Shown: one piece after another, positions 8,758-18,145 of the stretch | Layout: the number at the start of each line of letters is the position of its first letter | Numbering within the stretch: position 1 is the stretch's first letter | Assembly (NCBI GenBank): GCA_001275005.1 | Contig: JWZX01001846.1 | Location: 1 to 32,813, forward strand | Reading direction: 5' to 3' | Length of the DNA stretch: 32,813 nt | From: Chrysochromulina tobinii | Taxonomy: Eukaryota; Haptophyta; Prymnesiales; Chrysochromulinaceae | Made by a program: the position numbers and the translations under genes | Notes under the pieces: model-generated | Seen by the model: the letters and a program-made list of their open reading frames with translations, nothing else | Told to the model about the DNA's origin: nothing | Database searches by the model: none

Positions 8758-11271
8758 ATGCGCGGTAGATCTCCGTCCACCGCGGCAGTCATTGCGGTGC
8801 TACTCTTTCGTGGCGCCTGCGCGCTGCCATGCCGGGCTGCCCTACCGACCTCACGGCGAACAGCGGTACGTCCAAGAATGAGTGGCGAGCCGGAGGGAAA
8901 GCCCGCGACACTGACGTTAGTGAGGCACGGGCAAAGTGAGTGGAACCTGGCCAACCGTTTCACGGGCTGGGTCGATGTTGACTTGACGGCGCGCGGCATC
9001 GCAGAGGCGCGTGAGGCCGGTCGCGCTCTCAAGGCCGATGGCGCACAGTTCGACCTGGTGGTCACGTCGAGTCTGCGCCGTGCTGTGCGCACCTCGTGCC
9101 TCTTGCTGTCCGGTGTCTCCACTTGTTGGGTGCCCATGCTGAAGGACGTGCGGCTCAACGAGCAGCATTCTGGCGCGATGACCGGCCGAAACAAGGTCGA
9201 GCTTGCCAACGAATACGGACAAGAGTTGGTGATGCAGTGGCGGCGTGGCTTTGATGTACCGCCGCCGCCCATCTCGATCAAAGCTCCGCTGCAACGCACC
9301 ATTTGCGAGGACGAGCGGTACCGGCGCCAGCAGGCAAGCAGCAGCGGTGCGAGCGGCGGACCGAGCTACGACGTGCTCGTGCCCAATGGCGAGTCCTTCC
9401 GCGACTGCCTGGAGCGCGTGAGGGCCGTGTGGGAAGATACGCTGCGACCCTCGCTCCATGCCGGCAAGAATGTCCTGGTGGTCTCGCATGGCAACACGCT
9501 GCGCGCGCTGATCAAGCTGGTCGATGGAGTGGGCGATGGCGACGCTTTTCACCTCGACATGCCGACCGCCTGCCCGCTGGTCTATCAGTTGGACGCGCAT
9601 GGCATCGTCCAAGGCGGCCCGCATGGGACTTGGGGCGATTCTAGCGTCCGACGTAACGGCCGTTTCTTATACGATGATGAACGCGTGGTGCAAGCGCAGC
9701 AGATGATGCGGTCACAGGTGCTGCGCAACATTGCTGTCTCGACCATCACCTCGTCCAACTCGTCCAGCTCGATTTCGATCTGCGACGCCTGGTCGGAGGA
9801 CGGCGTCTCTTCCACACGCGTCGCGGTGGGCGAGGCTGGGGAGGATTTCAACGTTCGCACTTTGGGAAAACCCGAGCGCCAACCGGTCGCGCAGGCGGAG
9901 GAGGGCTTCCAGGCTATCTTTGGCGAGGACATCGTCAAGTCGGGCCCGGGCCTGGAGGCGCAGCTCACGCCGGCGACGCCGGCGACGCTGGAGGCGCCCT
10001 CATACGTGCCGTTCGCGGGCCGTGAGAGCGATGCACTCTCGTCCGAGCTGTCAGCGCAGGCAAGCCTCGAGCTTGCCAACTTTGCATACCAGATTACTGG
10101 AGATCCACAGAAGAGATGGGATGACAGGAGGCTTATCGGAGATTACCGGAGACTTGGTGGGGCGGGGGGGCTAAAGCTGCGGCAGCGCCAGCAGGCTGCG
10201 CAGGACACCTCGGCACCGCCACGCGAGCGCGAGCCACGCTGCAGCCTCATCCTCCTCCGGCACGGGTACTCGGAGTGGAACGAGGCGAATCTGTTCACAG
10301 GATGGGCCGATCCTCCGCTGACGAGCCGCGGCCGAGATGAGGCGCGCCTGGCAGGGTCCCTTTTGCGAGCGGCTGGGATTGGGCGCATCGAGCGCGTCTA
10401 CTCGTCTCTGCACGAGCGTGCGATCAAGACTGCTTGGCTACTCCTCGATGAGATGGAGCTGCAGTGGGTGCTCCTGATTGCCTCTGATGGCCTCTGGTTG
10501 TGCTCCTTGATGAGATGGAGTTGCAGTAGGGCCTCTCTGAGTGCCTCCGATTGCCACTGATAGCCACTGATTGCGTCCCTCATCAGGTGGGTGCCACTCT
10601 CGTACACGTGGCGGCTCAACGAGCGCCACTACGGCGCGCTCACCGGCCGCAACAAGCGCGACTGCTCGCAGGAGTATGGGCTGGCGCAGGTGCAGCGCTG
10701 GCGGCGGTCGGTGAATGAGCCGCCGCCTCCGATGGACGCAGGGGCAGCAGCGGCCTTGCTTGACGAGCGCGCGTACCGCGACGTGCCAAAGCCACTCGCA
10801 GAGTCGTTGGACCAGTGCGCGGAGCGGCTGCGGCCGTTTTTGGAAGTGGAGCTGACCGCGGCCATGCGCAAGGCCGTGGACGAGTGTGGCTTCGTTGCCG
10901 AGCAGGAGGGGCTGCCGGTCGAGGTGCCGACGTTTGTAGTCTCGGCGAGTGAGAATGTGCTGCGCGCGCTTGTGCGCGAGCTGGAAGAGCTGAGCGACGA
11001 CGAGACACCGCTGATCGACGTTCCGCACGCGACGCCGCTCGTGTACCGTCTCGACTCGGCGCTGCGGCCCCTACCCTCCGCGCTTGCGAAGAGTCCACTG
11101 CGGAAGGGTTGGTACATGGCCGACCCCGAACGCATCGCCGCCTCGCAGAAGAGTATCCGGGAGGAAGTCGATTGCCGGTTGAATGATGTGCCATGCAAAG
11201 TGGATGAGGAGGACGAGGAGACGTGCTTCGTCAACAGTGCTGCGTCAACAGAGTGGGCCTGCGGTTTGTAG
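8758..11271 (+). CDS. Tandem two-domain cofactor-dependent phosphoglycerate mutase
   Basis: Exons 8758-10463 and 10587-11271 join to 796 residues. Residues 1-45 have a hydrophobic signal-like core (AAVIAVLLFRGACALP) followed by an Arg/Ser-rich stretch, fitting bipartite plastid targeting (inference). Domain 1 (~50-330) has LVRHGQSEWN (phospho-His), RFTGWVDVDLT, RLNEQHSGAMTGRNK and VVSHGNTLRAL (second catalytic His). A ~150-residue low-complexity linker follows. Domain 2 (~495-796) has LILLRHGYSEWN, LFTGWADPPLT and RLNERHYGALTGRNK. However, the HGN motif is replaced by VVSASENVLRAL, so the acid/base His is missing. The family interconverts 3- and 2-phosphoglycerate in glycolysis; domain 1 should be active, while domain 2 may be regulatory or need a partner. 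The intron shows the same duplication style as the SNF2 gene introns. Confidence 0.88.
10464..10586 (+). repeat. Type-B minisatellite intron of the phosphoglycerate mutase gene
   Basis: 123 bp; donor CTGCA|GTGGGTGCTCC, acceptor CCTCATCAG|GTGGGTGCC. Both sides share GTGGGTGC, so splicing restores LQWVPLSYTWRLNERHYG. The intron is built from CTGATTGCCTCTGATGGCC units. It also contains a degraded copy of the exon end plus donor: GATGAGATGGAGYTGCAGT occurs at 10448 and 10509, offset 61. It is in the sense direction, as in the minus-strand genes. Confidence 0.8.
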
Positions 11272-11583
11272 AACGGTTTGTAGCGTAGTGGCGGTGTGAG
11301 CGCGTCGTGGCGGTGTGAGCGCGTCAAACCGCGAATTTGCGAATGGCACTGGACTTGCACGTACGTTCGATGACGTCGCAGCGGCAACGCCGAGACGGCT
11401 GCGCTCCGGCGTTGGAGTTAGAAAAAGTACCATACTCTAGCATGACCAGTAGTCAGTACCGTAGCGGGATCGCGAGGTCCGGTACCGCAGCAGGAGAGCA
11501 GGTACAGCCCCATATTACAGTATGGCATGCGCCGATGCAGCTACCGAGTACCGTACCGCCGACTTGACGGGAGTCTAAGTGAA
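11272..11583. other. Intergenic, downstream of phosphoglycerate mutase
   Basis: No gene is seen. A GTGGCGGTGTGAGCGCGTC unit is directly duplicated at 11287 and 11307. The 15-mer CTACCGAGTACCGTA at 11541 recurs at 23704, suggesting a low-copy dispersed sequence. Confidence 0.4.
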
Positions 11584-12575
11584 TGCCGTACGCCATCGCA
11601 TGCTACATGCTCTAATCACTGACCCGGTTCGCACTAAACGCCAAGCCAGAATCCTAACTCTTGCGCCCGGCAGACGTCTATTTCCACGACCCGCCGCTGG
11701 GCTCGACCGACGACGCGCCCGTGCACATTTCCGCCCGCCTCAGCCCTCACGGTTCCCCGTCACTCGCGCCCTGGCCGCCCACACCACCTTCCTTGCGGCG
11801 GGCAGCAGCTGCAACCCACTGAGCGAATTCCGACGCACTTGGTGGCGTCCAGGTGATTTCCGAGGCGCATTCCTGCTCTTTGAGCTCTGCGGCCTCGTGC
11901 CCGACGCTCGGTCGGCGAGTCAGTCGCTCGACGGACGCCTGCTGTTCGCTGCTGATCTTTCGATGAGACTGGTGGGCTCCGGAGCTGTCGGCCGAGTGGA
12001 GGCGAGCGATTGAACGACTTTGGCTACCGTGCCACGCGACATGTTGCACGACCAGAGGGAGAGTCTGCTTAGCGACGGTGTTCCTGAACCGATCGCGGTC
12101 CGCCTGAAAACGGAGGAGTGGGAGCGTGAGTGTGCGCGTGCGTCGCGCAGTGCAGGGTCATTCGAAACGCCCTGTCGCGCGTCTCCTTCTCCCACTTTGT
12201 GCGCGAATCGCCAAGAGGGGCATCGCGCCTGCTGTACCCTGCTGCTGGTGCTGACGCCGACTTCGAGGTGACGGGTTGCATGTGGACGGACTACTGCTCA
12301 GGATACGGGGTTGATCTCATTGATGCGGGACTCCAGACTTTAGCGTTAATAGGAGACGCGTTGCCCGATTTAGATGCCCGTTTTAGTGGGGTAATTTTCG
12401 CTTCGGGGAGCTTTTTTCGGCATGTATTTCTCATAATTTGAAAAAACTGGGTGAGACTGCCCTGATTCATCGGCGGATTGGCTCTTTTGAGCGGGCGGCG
12501 CTTTTGAGATCACTCGTTCAAACTACACTAAGTCCTCGCTCTCAGTCAGTCAGCTCTCAGTTCTCGATTCCTAAA
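11584..12575. repeat. Dispersed ~1-kb direct repeat, copy 2
   Basis: Same orientation as 5749-6995. Compared with copy 1 it has a short insertion near 11620 and lacks ~245 bp between the GCATGTATTTCTCA block (12421) and the CTGGGTGAGACT block (12447). Confidence 0.75.
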
Positions 12576-13074
12576 CCCTATCGCTATCCATTTGATCATG
12601 TATCCGTCTTTTATCGCGTCCTATGGGCGAAGTCCATGCGCCTTGCGCCACGCCACAATGATGTTGAAACCCCATATAGGGAAACTACCTGACGTGAGTC
12701 CTTGATACCCTCCGCCCAAGGTCAAAATCTCGCGCAGCGCGCGCACGCGCTGTGCGCGTCTATGTGTAGACGACGCCGTACCGTAAAACTAAATCGTACC
12801 CCCGGCGACTGAGGGAACAACATAGTCCTATCGAGACCCGGTAGGACCTCTTCCTTTGCCCGCTTTCCGCACGGCTACCCTCTCTCGTCCATATCGGACG
12901 GACGCACAGTGCACCCTTAGTTTGGGGATCCACCGCAACAAGTATCTTCGGATAGACCGGTAGATATCACCGGCAGGATTGTCCTCAGCCTCCCATGCAG
13001 CATGCACCACACAGGCTCCCCTCCACAAGGGCCCTCTCGCTCCAGGGTGCCAGCGCGCCTCTGCAAGCGCCAGC
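12576..13074. other. Intergenic, tail-side of the CAF-1 p60-like gene
   Basis: No gene is seen. A GC-rich imperfect hairpin lies at 12732-12757 (GCGCAGCGCG against CGCGCTGTGCGC). Confidence 0.4.
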
Positions 13075-15381
13075 TCAGAGCGTGTGCGTCATCACCGCCT
13101 CGATGCGGCGCGGCTTCTTCGCCGGCGCAGCGAGCGTGTCTGAGGACGGCGGTGCCGCCTCGGTGGTGGCGCACTCGACCTGACGAAACTCGGCAGTGCC
13201 CGCGGACGGCTCCACGGACTCGTCCACCTCGTCCACCTCCGCCGCCGCCGCTGCAGATGCGGCCGGCGCCGGCGGCAGCAAGGGCGGCGCGAGTGACGAC
13301 GAGTCCACGCCATCGAGCGTGTGCGTCATGATGGCCTGCACGCGGCGCGCCTTCTTGAGTGGTGGTTCGGCCGAGGCAGCCTCCGTGCCATCGGCAGCCG
13401 CCTCGCGGGCGCGCACACCCGTGGCGGCTGGCTCGGCGGCAGTGCCGTCGGGCACGAGGCCGCCCGCGCCTGGCGCGGGGGCCGAAGCATCTGCGGCGGC
13501 GGTGGCGGCGGCAGCCTCCAGTTTCACAGCCTCTAATTTCACCGCAGGTGCCGGCATCGCGTCGGCGGTCGCGAGAGGCGTGGAGGCAGCAGCTGGCGCC
13601 GGTGAGGGGCCGGGAGCGGGACCGGGGGTCGCCATTGCCACTGCTGCCGCTTGCTTGGCGATTGGCGCCGTCTTGGGCAGCATGTGGCCTGGGTAGCGGT
13701 CGCGGGCGAGCGGCTTGCCGAGCGCTCGCGGTTTGAAGCGCACGATAGTGCAATAGCCGTCCATCGAGGAGGCGAGGAGGCCGTGGCCGTCGGGGAACCA
13801 CGCGAGATCGGTGAGCGGCGCGTAGTGCGTGTGGCTCGCTATCAACACAGGCTCACGCGCCATTGAGTCGTACACGACGATCGAGTCGAGCGTGGCCACC
13901 GCCCAGAGCATACGGTATGGCAAAGCACGCATCCAGCCGACGCCTGCACCGCCATCTCCGCTCAGTACGGCGCTCACGCCCCCGCCATTCGTGTCCGCTG
14001 CGGCACCTGCCGAGGCGACGTTGCTCGGGGGCGCGGCGTTGGCAGCGGCGCCGTTGGCTGCGGCGGCGCCTACGGCGTTGGCGTCGGCAGCATGCTCAAA
14101 GAGGACGGGGCAGCAGCGTACGGCGATCACGGCCTTGTCGGGCGAGGGCAGGTGCGCGCACGGCGCGGAGTTGCTGAGCGCGAGGCTCGCGCGTGAGAAG
14201 ACGTAGGTCGTCGGGCGCGCCGCTGCCGCCACCCCCCCCTCAAAGTACTGGCCGCTCGGAATGAGTAAGAAGGCACCATCTGGCGACCAGGAGAGGCGCC
14301 GGTAAAAGGAACCGGTCTCGTCGCAGAAGAGGTCGGTGGGCTTGGGCGGCTTGACCTTGGTCGGCTTGAGCGGTGCGGCCACCTCGGCGGAGGCGGCGGG
14401 CGCGAGGGCAGTGGAGCATGAGGATGTTGCTTCCGTGGGCGCAGGCGCCGCAACTGCTGCCGGCGACGACTTTGCCGCAGCGTCGCAGAAGGCGTCCTCC
14501 GCGGCGGCACCATCGGTGGACTCGACGCTCGCCTTGAGCGCGCCGTCATCCTTGGCGCCCGCCACCGACGGCGCCTTTGCGCTGCCAGCGGCCGCCGCGG
14601 GCAGCGCCGATTGCGTGCGCTTGGCGAGGATCGTGTGGGGGCAGAAGGACGCCACATCCCCCTTGGTGGCCACGGCGGCCGTCGCCTCGTCGTCGGCCGC
14701 CTCGTCCTTGGCTGCGCCCTTCTTCTTGCCCTTCTTGATGGCGGGGAGCTGCGCCCGCTCGCTCGCGTACACGTGCGCGGTGCGGTCTTGCGAAATCGAC
14801 ACGATGAACTCGTCCGCCGGGTCCCACGCCACACCCTGCACGTACCCAGTGTGTCCGCCGTTGTGCTCTGTTATTGTCTGCTGCGCCTTGCCCTTGCCCA
14901 CGTTCCACACGATGCTCGTGCCGTCGACGCATCCCGAAAAGAGCGCATCGGCGCGCGGCGACCACGCGAGGTCGTACACGTCCGCGCAGTGCCCGCGCAG
15001 CATACAAACTATCGACCATTCCTTTTGCTGTTGCTGCAATGACGCCGCCGCCGGTTCGCCGAAGGCGGGAGCGCCGCGCACGCCGCGCTCGCGCTCGCGC
15101 CAGAGGACGATGACGCTGTCGTCGCCAGCGGACGCGAGCGTCACGCCGAGTGGGCAGAAGCGCACCACGTTCACCGTCTTCGAGTGGTGCTCGAGCGACT
15201 GTACGAAGTTGATGAGCATGGAGTCGCCTTTGCGCGGGAGGCGCCAGAGGCGCACCTCATTGTCGTTCCCCGCGGTAGCGATGAGCGACGTCGTGGGCGA
15301 CACGTCCACGGACTGGATGGGCTCGCGCGCGTGCCACGCGATCTGCGGCACGTCGACGAGCACCGAGGAGGCATGAATCAT
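13075..15381 (-). CDS. CHAF1B-like: Chromatin assembly factor 1 subunit B (p60/FAS2-like WD40 protein)
   Basis: The single-exon frame runs from the ATG at 15381 to TGA at 13075, 768 residues. The N-terminal WD40 half shows IQSVDVSPTTSLIATAGND, EVRLWRL, VNVVRFCPLGVTLASAGDD, VIVLWRE, VYDLAWSPRADALFSGCVD and VQGVAWDPADEFIVSISQD. After a ~140-residue Ala-rich insert the propeller resumes with FYRRLSWSPDGAFLLIPSG, TYVFSRASL, VVYDSMAREPVLIASHTHY and LTDLAWFPDGHGLLASSMD, a pattern typical of CAF-1 p60 and HIRA. CAF-1 deposits H3-H4 behind replication forks. The tail carries two copies of KK-x-RR-[VI]-x-A-[IV]-MTHTL, resembling the Asf1-binding B-domain. The gene is divergent from LC7, with an E2F-like site next to its start. 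Confidence 0.88.
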   Translation of the reverse strand: MIHASSVLVDVPQIAWHAREPIQSVDVSPTTSLIATAGNDNEVRLWRLPRKGDSMLINFVQSLEHHSKTVNVVRFCPLGVTLASAGDDSVIVLWRERERGVRGAPAFGEPAAASLQQQQKEWSIVCMLRGHCADVYDLAWSPRADALFSGCVDGTSIVWNVGKGKAQQTITEHNGGHTGYVQGVAWDPADEFIVSISQDRTAHVYASERAQLPAIKKGKKKGAAKDEAADDEATAAVATKGDVASFCPHTILAKRTQSALPAAAAGSAKAPSVAGAKDDGALKASVESTDGAAAEDAFCDAAAKSSPAAVAAPAPTEATSSCSTALAPAASAEVAAPLKPTKVKPPKPTDLFCDETGSFYRRLSWSPDGAFLLIPSGQYFEGGVAAAARPTTYVFSRASLALSNSAPCAHLPSPDKAVIAVRCCPVLFEHAADANAVGAAAANGAAANAAPPSNVASAGAAADTNGGGVSAVLSGDGGAGVGWMRALPYRMLWAVATLDSIVVYDSMAREPVLIASHTHYAPLTDLAWFPDGHGLLASSMDGYCTIVRFKPRALGKPLARDRYPGHMLPKTAPIAKQAAAVAMATPGPAPGPSPAPAAASTPLATADAMPAPAVKLEAVKLEAAAATAAADASAPAPGAGGLVPDGTAAEPAATGVRAREAAADGTEAASAEPPLKKARRVQAIMTHTLDGVDSSSLAPPLLPPAPAASAAAAAEVDEVDESVEPSAGTAEFRQVECATTEAAPPSSDTLAAPAKKPRRIEAVMTHTL

Positions 15382-15530
15382 TGCTGCCACACTGTTTTGG
15401 CGCGAATATCAAATCTACTCGCGAATTGCGCAGTGCGTGCACTCACCGCACAAATGCGGAGTCTCGGATCGGAAACGGACACATTATTTGGCTGAACGAG
15501 AGAGTGGATTTCACACCTTCTCTTCCGAAA
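15382..15530. promoter_or_regulatory. Bidirectional promoter with E2F-like site
   Basis: 149 bp separate the ATG of CAF-1 p60 (minus) from that of LC7 (plus). TTTTGGCGCGAA at 15395-15406 fits the E2F consensus TTTSSCGC and lies 14 bp upstream of the CAF-1 ATG. A related CTCGCGAATTGCGC follows at about 15419. Confidence 0.55.
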
Positions 15531-16064
15531 ATGTCTATTCACAGTATGGTCGATGGCGAAGATGGGGTCGCGCTGTCCGACGACCTCATTTTCGATCCGC
15601 AGAGTGAGATCGACCGCCTCATGGCACACACGGCCTCATCAACCATCGAGCTGCGTCTCGAGAGGCTCGAAAGAGTTCCTGGTGTTCGTGCCGTGCTCTG
15701 TCTGGACGAGCAAAGTGGTGGAATCATTTATAAGTGCCCAGAGTCCTTTTCGGATTTCGAGGCCGCTCGGCACGCACTGCCGCTGCTCGAGCTATCACGG
15801 CGCTTCCGATCAACCGTCGCCAGCCTCTTGCCTAACGACGACGGACCTGTGCTGCTCAGCGTGCGCACACGACACACTGAGTACGTGCTATGCCCCGATG
15901 CGCTGCACAAGATGGCCGTGTGCGTGGTTCAGGGCCTCACTCCAGACGCTGGAGAAGACGCCGTCACCGCACTTGCGCTACGGCAGCTGCGCATCTGGGA
16001 GCGTACGCGCATTGGGGCGAGCGACCAGACGATTGATTGGCTTTTTGGCAACGCGGACGAGTGA
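15531..16064 (+). CDS. Roadblock/LC7-family dynein light chain
   Basis: The frame from ATG 15531 (AAAATGTC context) to TGA 16062-16064 encodes 177 residues. The segment EIDRLMAHTASSTIELRLER, then LERVPGVRAVLCLDEQSGGI, an amphipathic helix LLELSRRFRSTVASLL, VLLSVRTRHTEYVLCPDALH and KMAVCVVQ matches the LC7 fold order. LC7 dimers bind dynein intermediate chains in cytoplasmic and axonemal dyneins. The protein is longer than the usual ~100 residues, with ~25 extra at the N-terminus and ~45 at the C-terminus (IDWLFGNADE end). The start at 15531 was chosen because it is the first in-frame ATG. Confidence 0.75.
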   Translation: MSIHSMVDGEDGVALSDDLIFDPQSEIDRLMAHTASSTIELRLERLERVPGVRAVLCLDEQSGGIIYKCPESFSDFEAARHALPLLELSRRFRSTVASLLPNDDGPVLLSVRTRHTEYVLCPDALHKMAVCVVQGLTPDAGEDAVTALALRQLRIWERTRIGASDQTIDWLFGNADE

Positions 16065-16307
16065 TACTGTGATAGTACTCAATAGGGACCTACTTTTAAC
16101 TTTAGAAAAACCTAACTTTACCAGCCCCGCGGCATGTCACTCTGATCTCAGTCTGTTCTGTGGAGTTCTGATCCAGTCCAGCACGGCTGCAGGCCGTTCA
16201 ATTGGAAATCTTCTTGTATGTGTGCTGAATATAAACTATAAACGAATACCGCCGTACGGTCAACTAGTACGCTAGGTGAGGACAACGTAGAGCTAAACAC
16301 GGTCAGG

Positions 16308-18050
16308 CTACAGTCCCACGCGGCGGCGCGAGGCCGCCACGTACTCTCTAGTCGCCTGCCGCTGGGCGTCGCGCTCGTTCAGCTCCGAAGCCTCCTGTGA
16401 AGCCCTGCCTGAAGCCTGACGGGCGACACGACCAGAATCTACAAGGCCGAACCTCTCCGGGTACAAGTAGCCCGTCGGCACGGTCTTGAGCGGGTAGCCG
16501 CGATGGAGCAGGTGGCCTTCGAAGCCCAGGGCAGAGCCAGGGTAGAGACCATGCTCGGCGACCTGGGCGGCCTGTGCCATGGCGGCGACCTCTTCAACGG
16601 TCGCAGTTGGCGGCAGCTCCTCGAGATGCGTCTGCAGCTCGAGAGCGATCTGACGAACCTCGTGCAACGCAACATGCAGCCGCTCGGCCGAACCGCTCTC
16701 GCCGCCGCCGCCGCTCTCGCCGCCGCCGCCGCTCTCGCCGCCGCCGCCTCGCTCACGACTGCCGCCTCGCTTGCCGCCGCCGCTCTCGCCGCCGCCGCCT
16801 CGCTCGCGGCTGCCGCCTCGCTCGCCGTGCGCCGGCTTGGAGCGCGCACGCGCCACTTTCCTCGAGGGCGCCGGGCTGGGCGCAGGGCTCTCCCTCGTTG
16901 GAGAGGGGCTCTCTCGGTGGACGCGATCCCACAGGCTGCTGATTAGATCCTCACGCTCCTTCTGCGCAGCTGCAACACGTGCGTCCTCGAGCTGCTTGGG
17001 CGTCTTCTGCCCTGGCAGCCGTTGCCCTTTGGGCATCGGCTTGCGCTTGAGCGTCTCGGGCAGCACGCCTGTGCGCAGGTAAAAGTGCGCCGCACCGTAC
17101 TTGGGATCGGTGCCGATGCGCTGCTGGTGTTCAAGGAGGGCGCGACGGTCGCGTCCGATGTCGCCAGCGGCGGACGTGTCCCCCCGCGGCCCGCGACTGA
17201 GGTGGGGGCTGGCAGACGAGGGGCGGCCAGAGAGTCCGAGGAGGATGGTGGGTCGGCCGCTTGGCGCCGATGGCGGCCGCATCGGCGTTGGCGGGGCCGC
17301 TGGCGAGGCCGCTGACGCATCCACGTCGTCCGGCGCGTCGTCCTCGTGCGTGCTCTCATCGGCATCAGACGCGCCCTCGTCTGGTGCAGGCACAGCGAAC
17401 TGCGCGAGGGGTGCAGCCCACGCGTTCGGCACGAGCGGCTGCGACATGCTCCGGAGCATGACCCGGTTGAGCGTCGTGGCTTGACTGCGGAGCTGCTCCA
17501 CGGCCGCAAAGCAAGGATGATGCGGCCCGGGCGGAAGCAGCTGCGCGCGGGCCCCCGCAGAACTCGGCCGCGGTTGATGTCGAGCCGCGGCTGCTGGGAC
17601 CTGGGTTCTCAAAGCGCTCTGACTGCTGCTCGCGGCCAGAGCCACGTCCGACCTCGTGAGCTGCCACAGGGCCACCGGCGACGCAGCCACCATTTTGACG
17701 TTAGGAGTCATGAGCTGAACCGTGCCGCACTGCTGGTTGAGGAGCCGATGGCGCTCTGGGACGAGCCGGGGCGGGCTCGGCCTGCTCCCGACCGCCATTG
17801 TTGTGAATGGAGAAACCGTGGAAACTGCCGGTGCTTGAAAAAAGCTAAAAGGGGCCCCCGGGGTCTCCTGCGGAGGCGGGGGGGGCAAGGGGCGCGCGTA
17901 TTGCGCGGAGCGCCCCCCACCTGAAAAAAGGGACGGAGCCCCCACCTGAAAAAAATTAGGAAAATGAAAAGCGTCGGAGATCCGCACATCCGCTCCTCGA
18001 AAACGTCGGGTCAGCTCAGAACAACTGGTGAAGCTCGCCGCCGAGAACAT
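16308..18050 (-). CDS. Low-complexity protein of unknown function
   Basis: The frame runs from the ATG at 18050 (MFSAASFTSC) to TAG at 16308, 580 residues. Most of it is low complexity: a Pro run near residue 55, Ser/Ala-rich segments, an acidic stretch (DESTHEDDAPDDVDAS) and GGGGESGGGG/GGSRERGGG repeats near residues 390-430. Ordered-looking parts are KYGAAHFYLRTGVLPETLKR with PMPKGQRLPGQKTPKQLEDA (~330-370) and a C-terminal segment with LHVALHEVRQIALELQTHLE and GYPLKTVPTGYLYPERFG. I do not recognise the family. The first ~50 residues are doubtful. On the sense strand TTTTTTTCAG|GTGGGGGC and TTTTTTCAG|GTGGGGGG occur in tandem at 17912-17961 and look like acceptor sites, so translation may start elsewhere (the next ATG is at 17798). 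Confidence 0.55.
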   Translation of the reverse strand: MFSAASFTSCSELTRRFRGADVRISDAFHFPNFFQVGAPSLFSGGGRSAQYARPLPPPPPQETPGAPFSFFQAPAVSTVSPFTTMAVGSRPSPPRLVPERHRLLNQQCGTVQLMTPNVKMVAASPVALWQLTRSDVALAASSSQSALRTQVPAAAARHQPRPSSAGARAQLLPPGPHHPCFAAVEQLRSQATTLNRVMLRSMSQPLVPNAWAAPLAQFAVPAPDEGASDADESTHEDDAPDDVDASAASPAAPPTPMRPPSAPSGRPTILLGLSGRPSSASPHLSRGPRGDTSAAGDIGRDRRALLEHQQRIGTDPKYGAAHFYLRTGVLPETLKRKPMPKGQRLPGQKTPKQLEDARVAAAQKEREDLISSLWDRVHRESPSPTRESPAPSPAPSRKVARARSKPAHGERGGSRERGGGGESGGGKRGGSRERGGGGESGGGGESGGGGESGSAERLHVALHEVRQIALELQTHLEELPPTATVEEVAAMAQAAQVAEHGLYPGSALGFEGHLLHRGYPLKTVPTGYLYPERFGLVDSGRVARQASGRASQEASELNERDAQRQATREYVAASRRRVGL

Positions 18051-18145
18051 GCCACGGCACCTCTTGAAAGGACATGTCAGACATGTATCACGTTTGGGCA
18101 CGCACCCGTGGACCCGAGGCGCGTTACATCTTACAACCCCGGCAC

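Noticed and set aside
12732-12757. GC-rich hairpin as a bacterial-type terminator
   Set aside because: Introns and gene types show this is eukaryotic DNA, and no T-run follows; kept only as a structural note.
12917-13801. Minus frame of 294 residues rich in Arg and Gly
   Set aside because: It overlaps the CAF-1 p60 tail in another frame and shows only composition-driven residues.
15381-15530. Longer N-terminus for the LC7 protein
   Set aside because: The extension would begin with TTG and overlap the CAF-1 start codon; the first ATG is at 15531.
18051-18101. N-terminal extension of the low-complexity protein
   Set aside because: It would need a GTG start. In a eukaryotic nuclear gene the first ATG (18050) or a spliced upstream exon is more likely.
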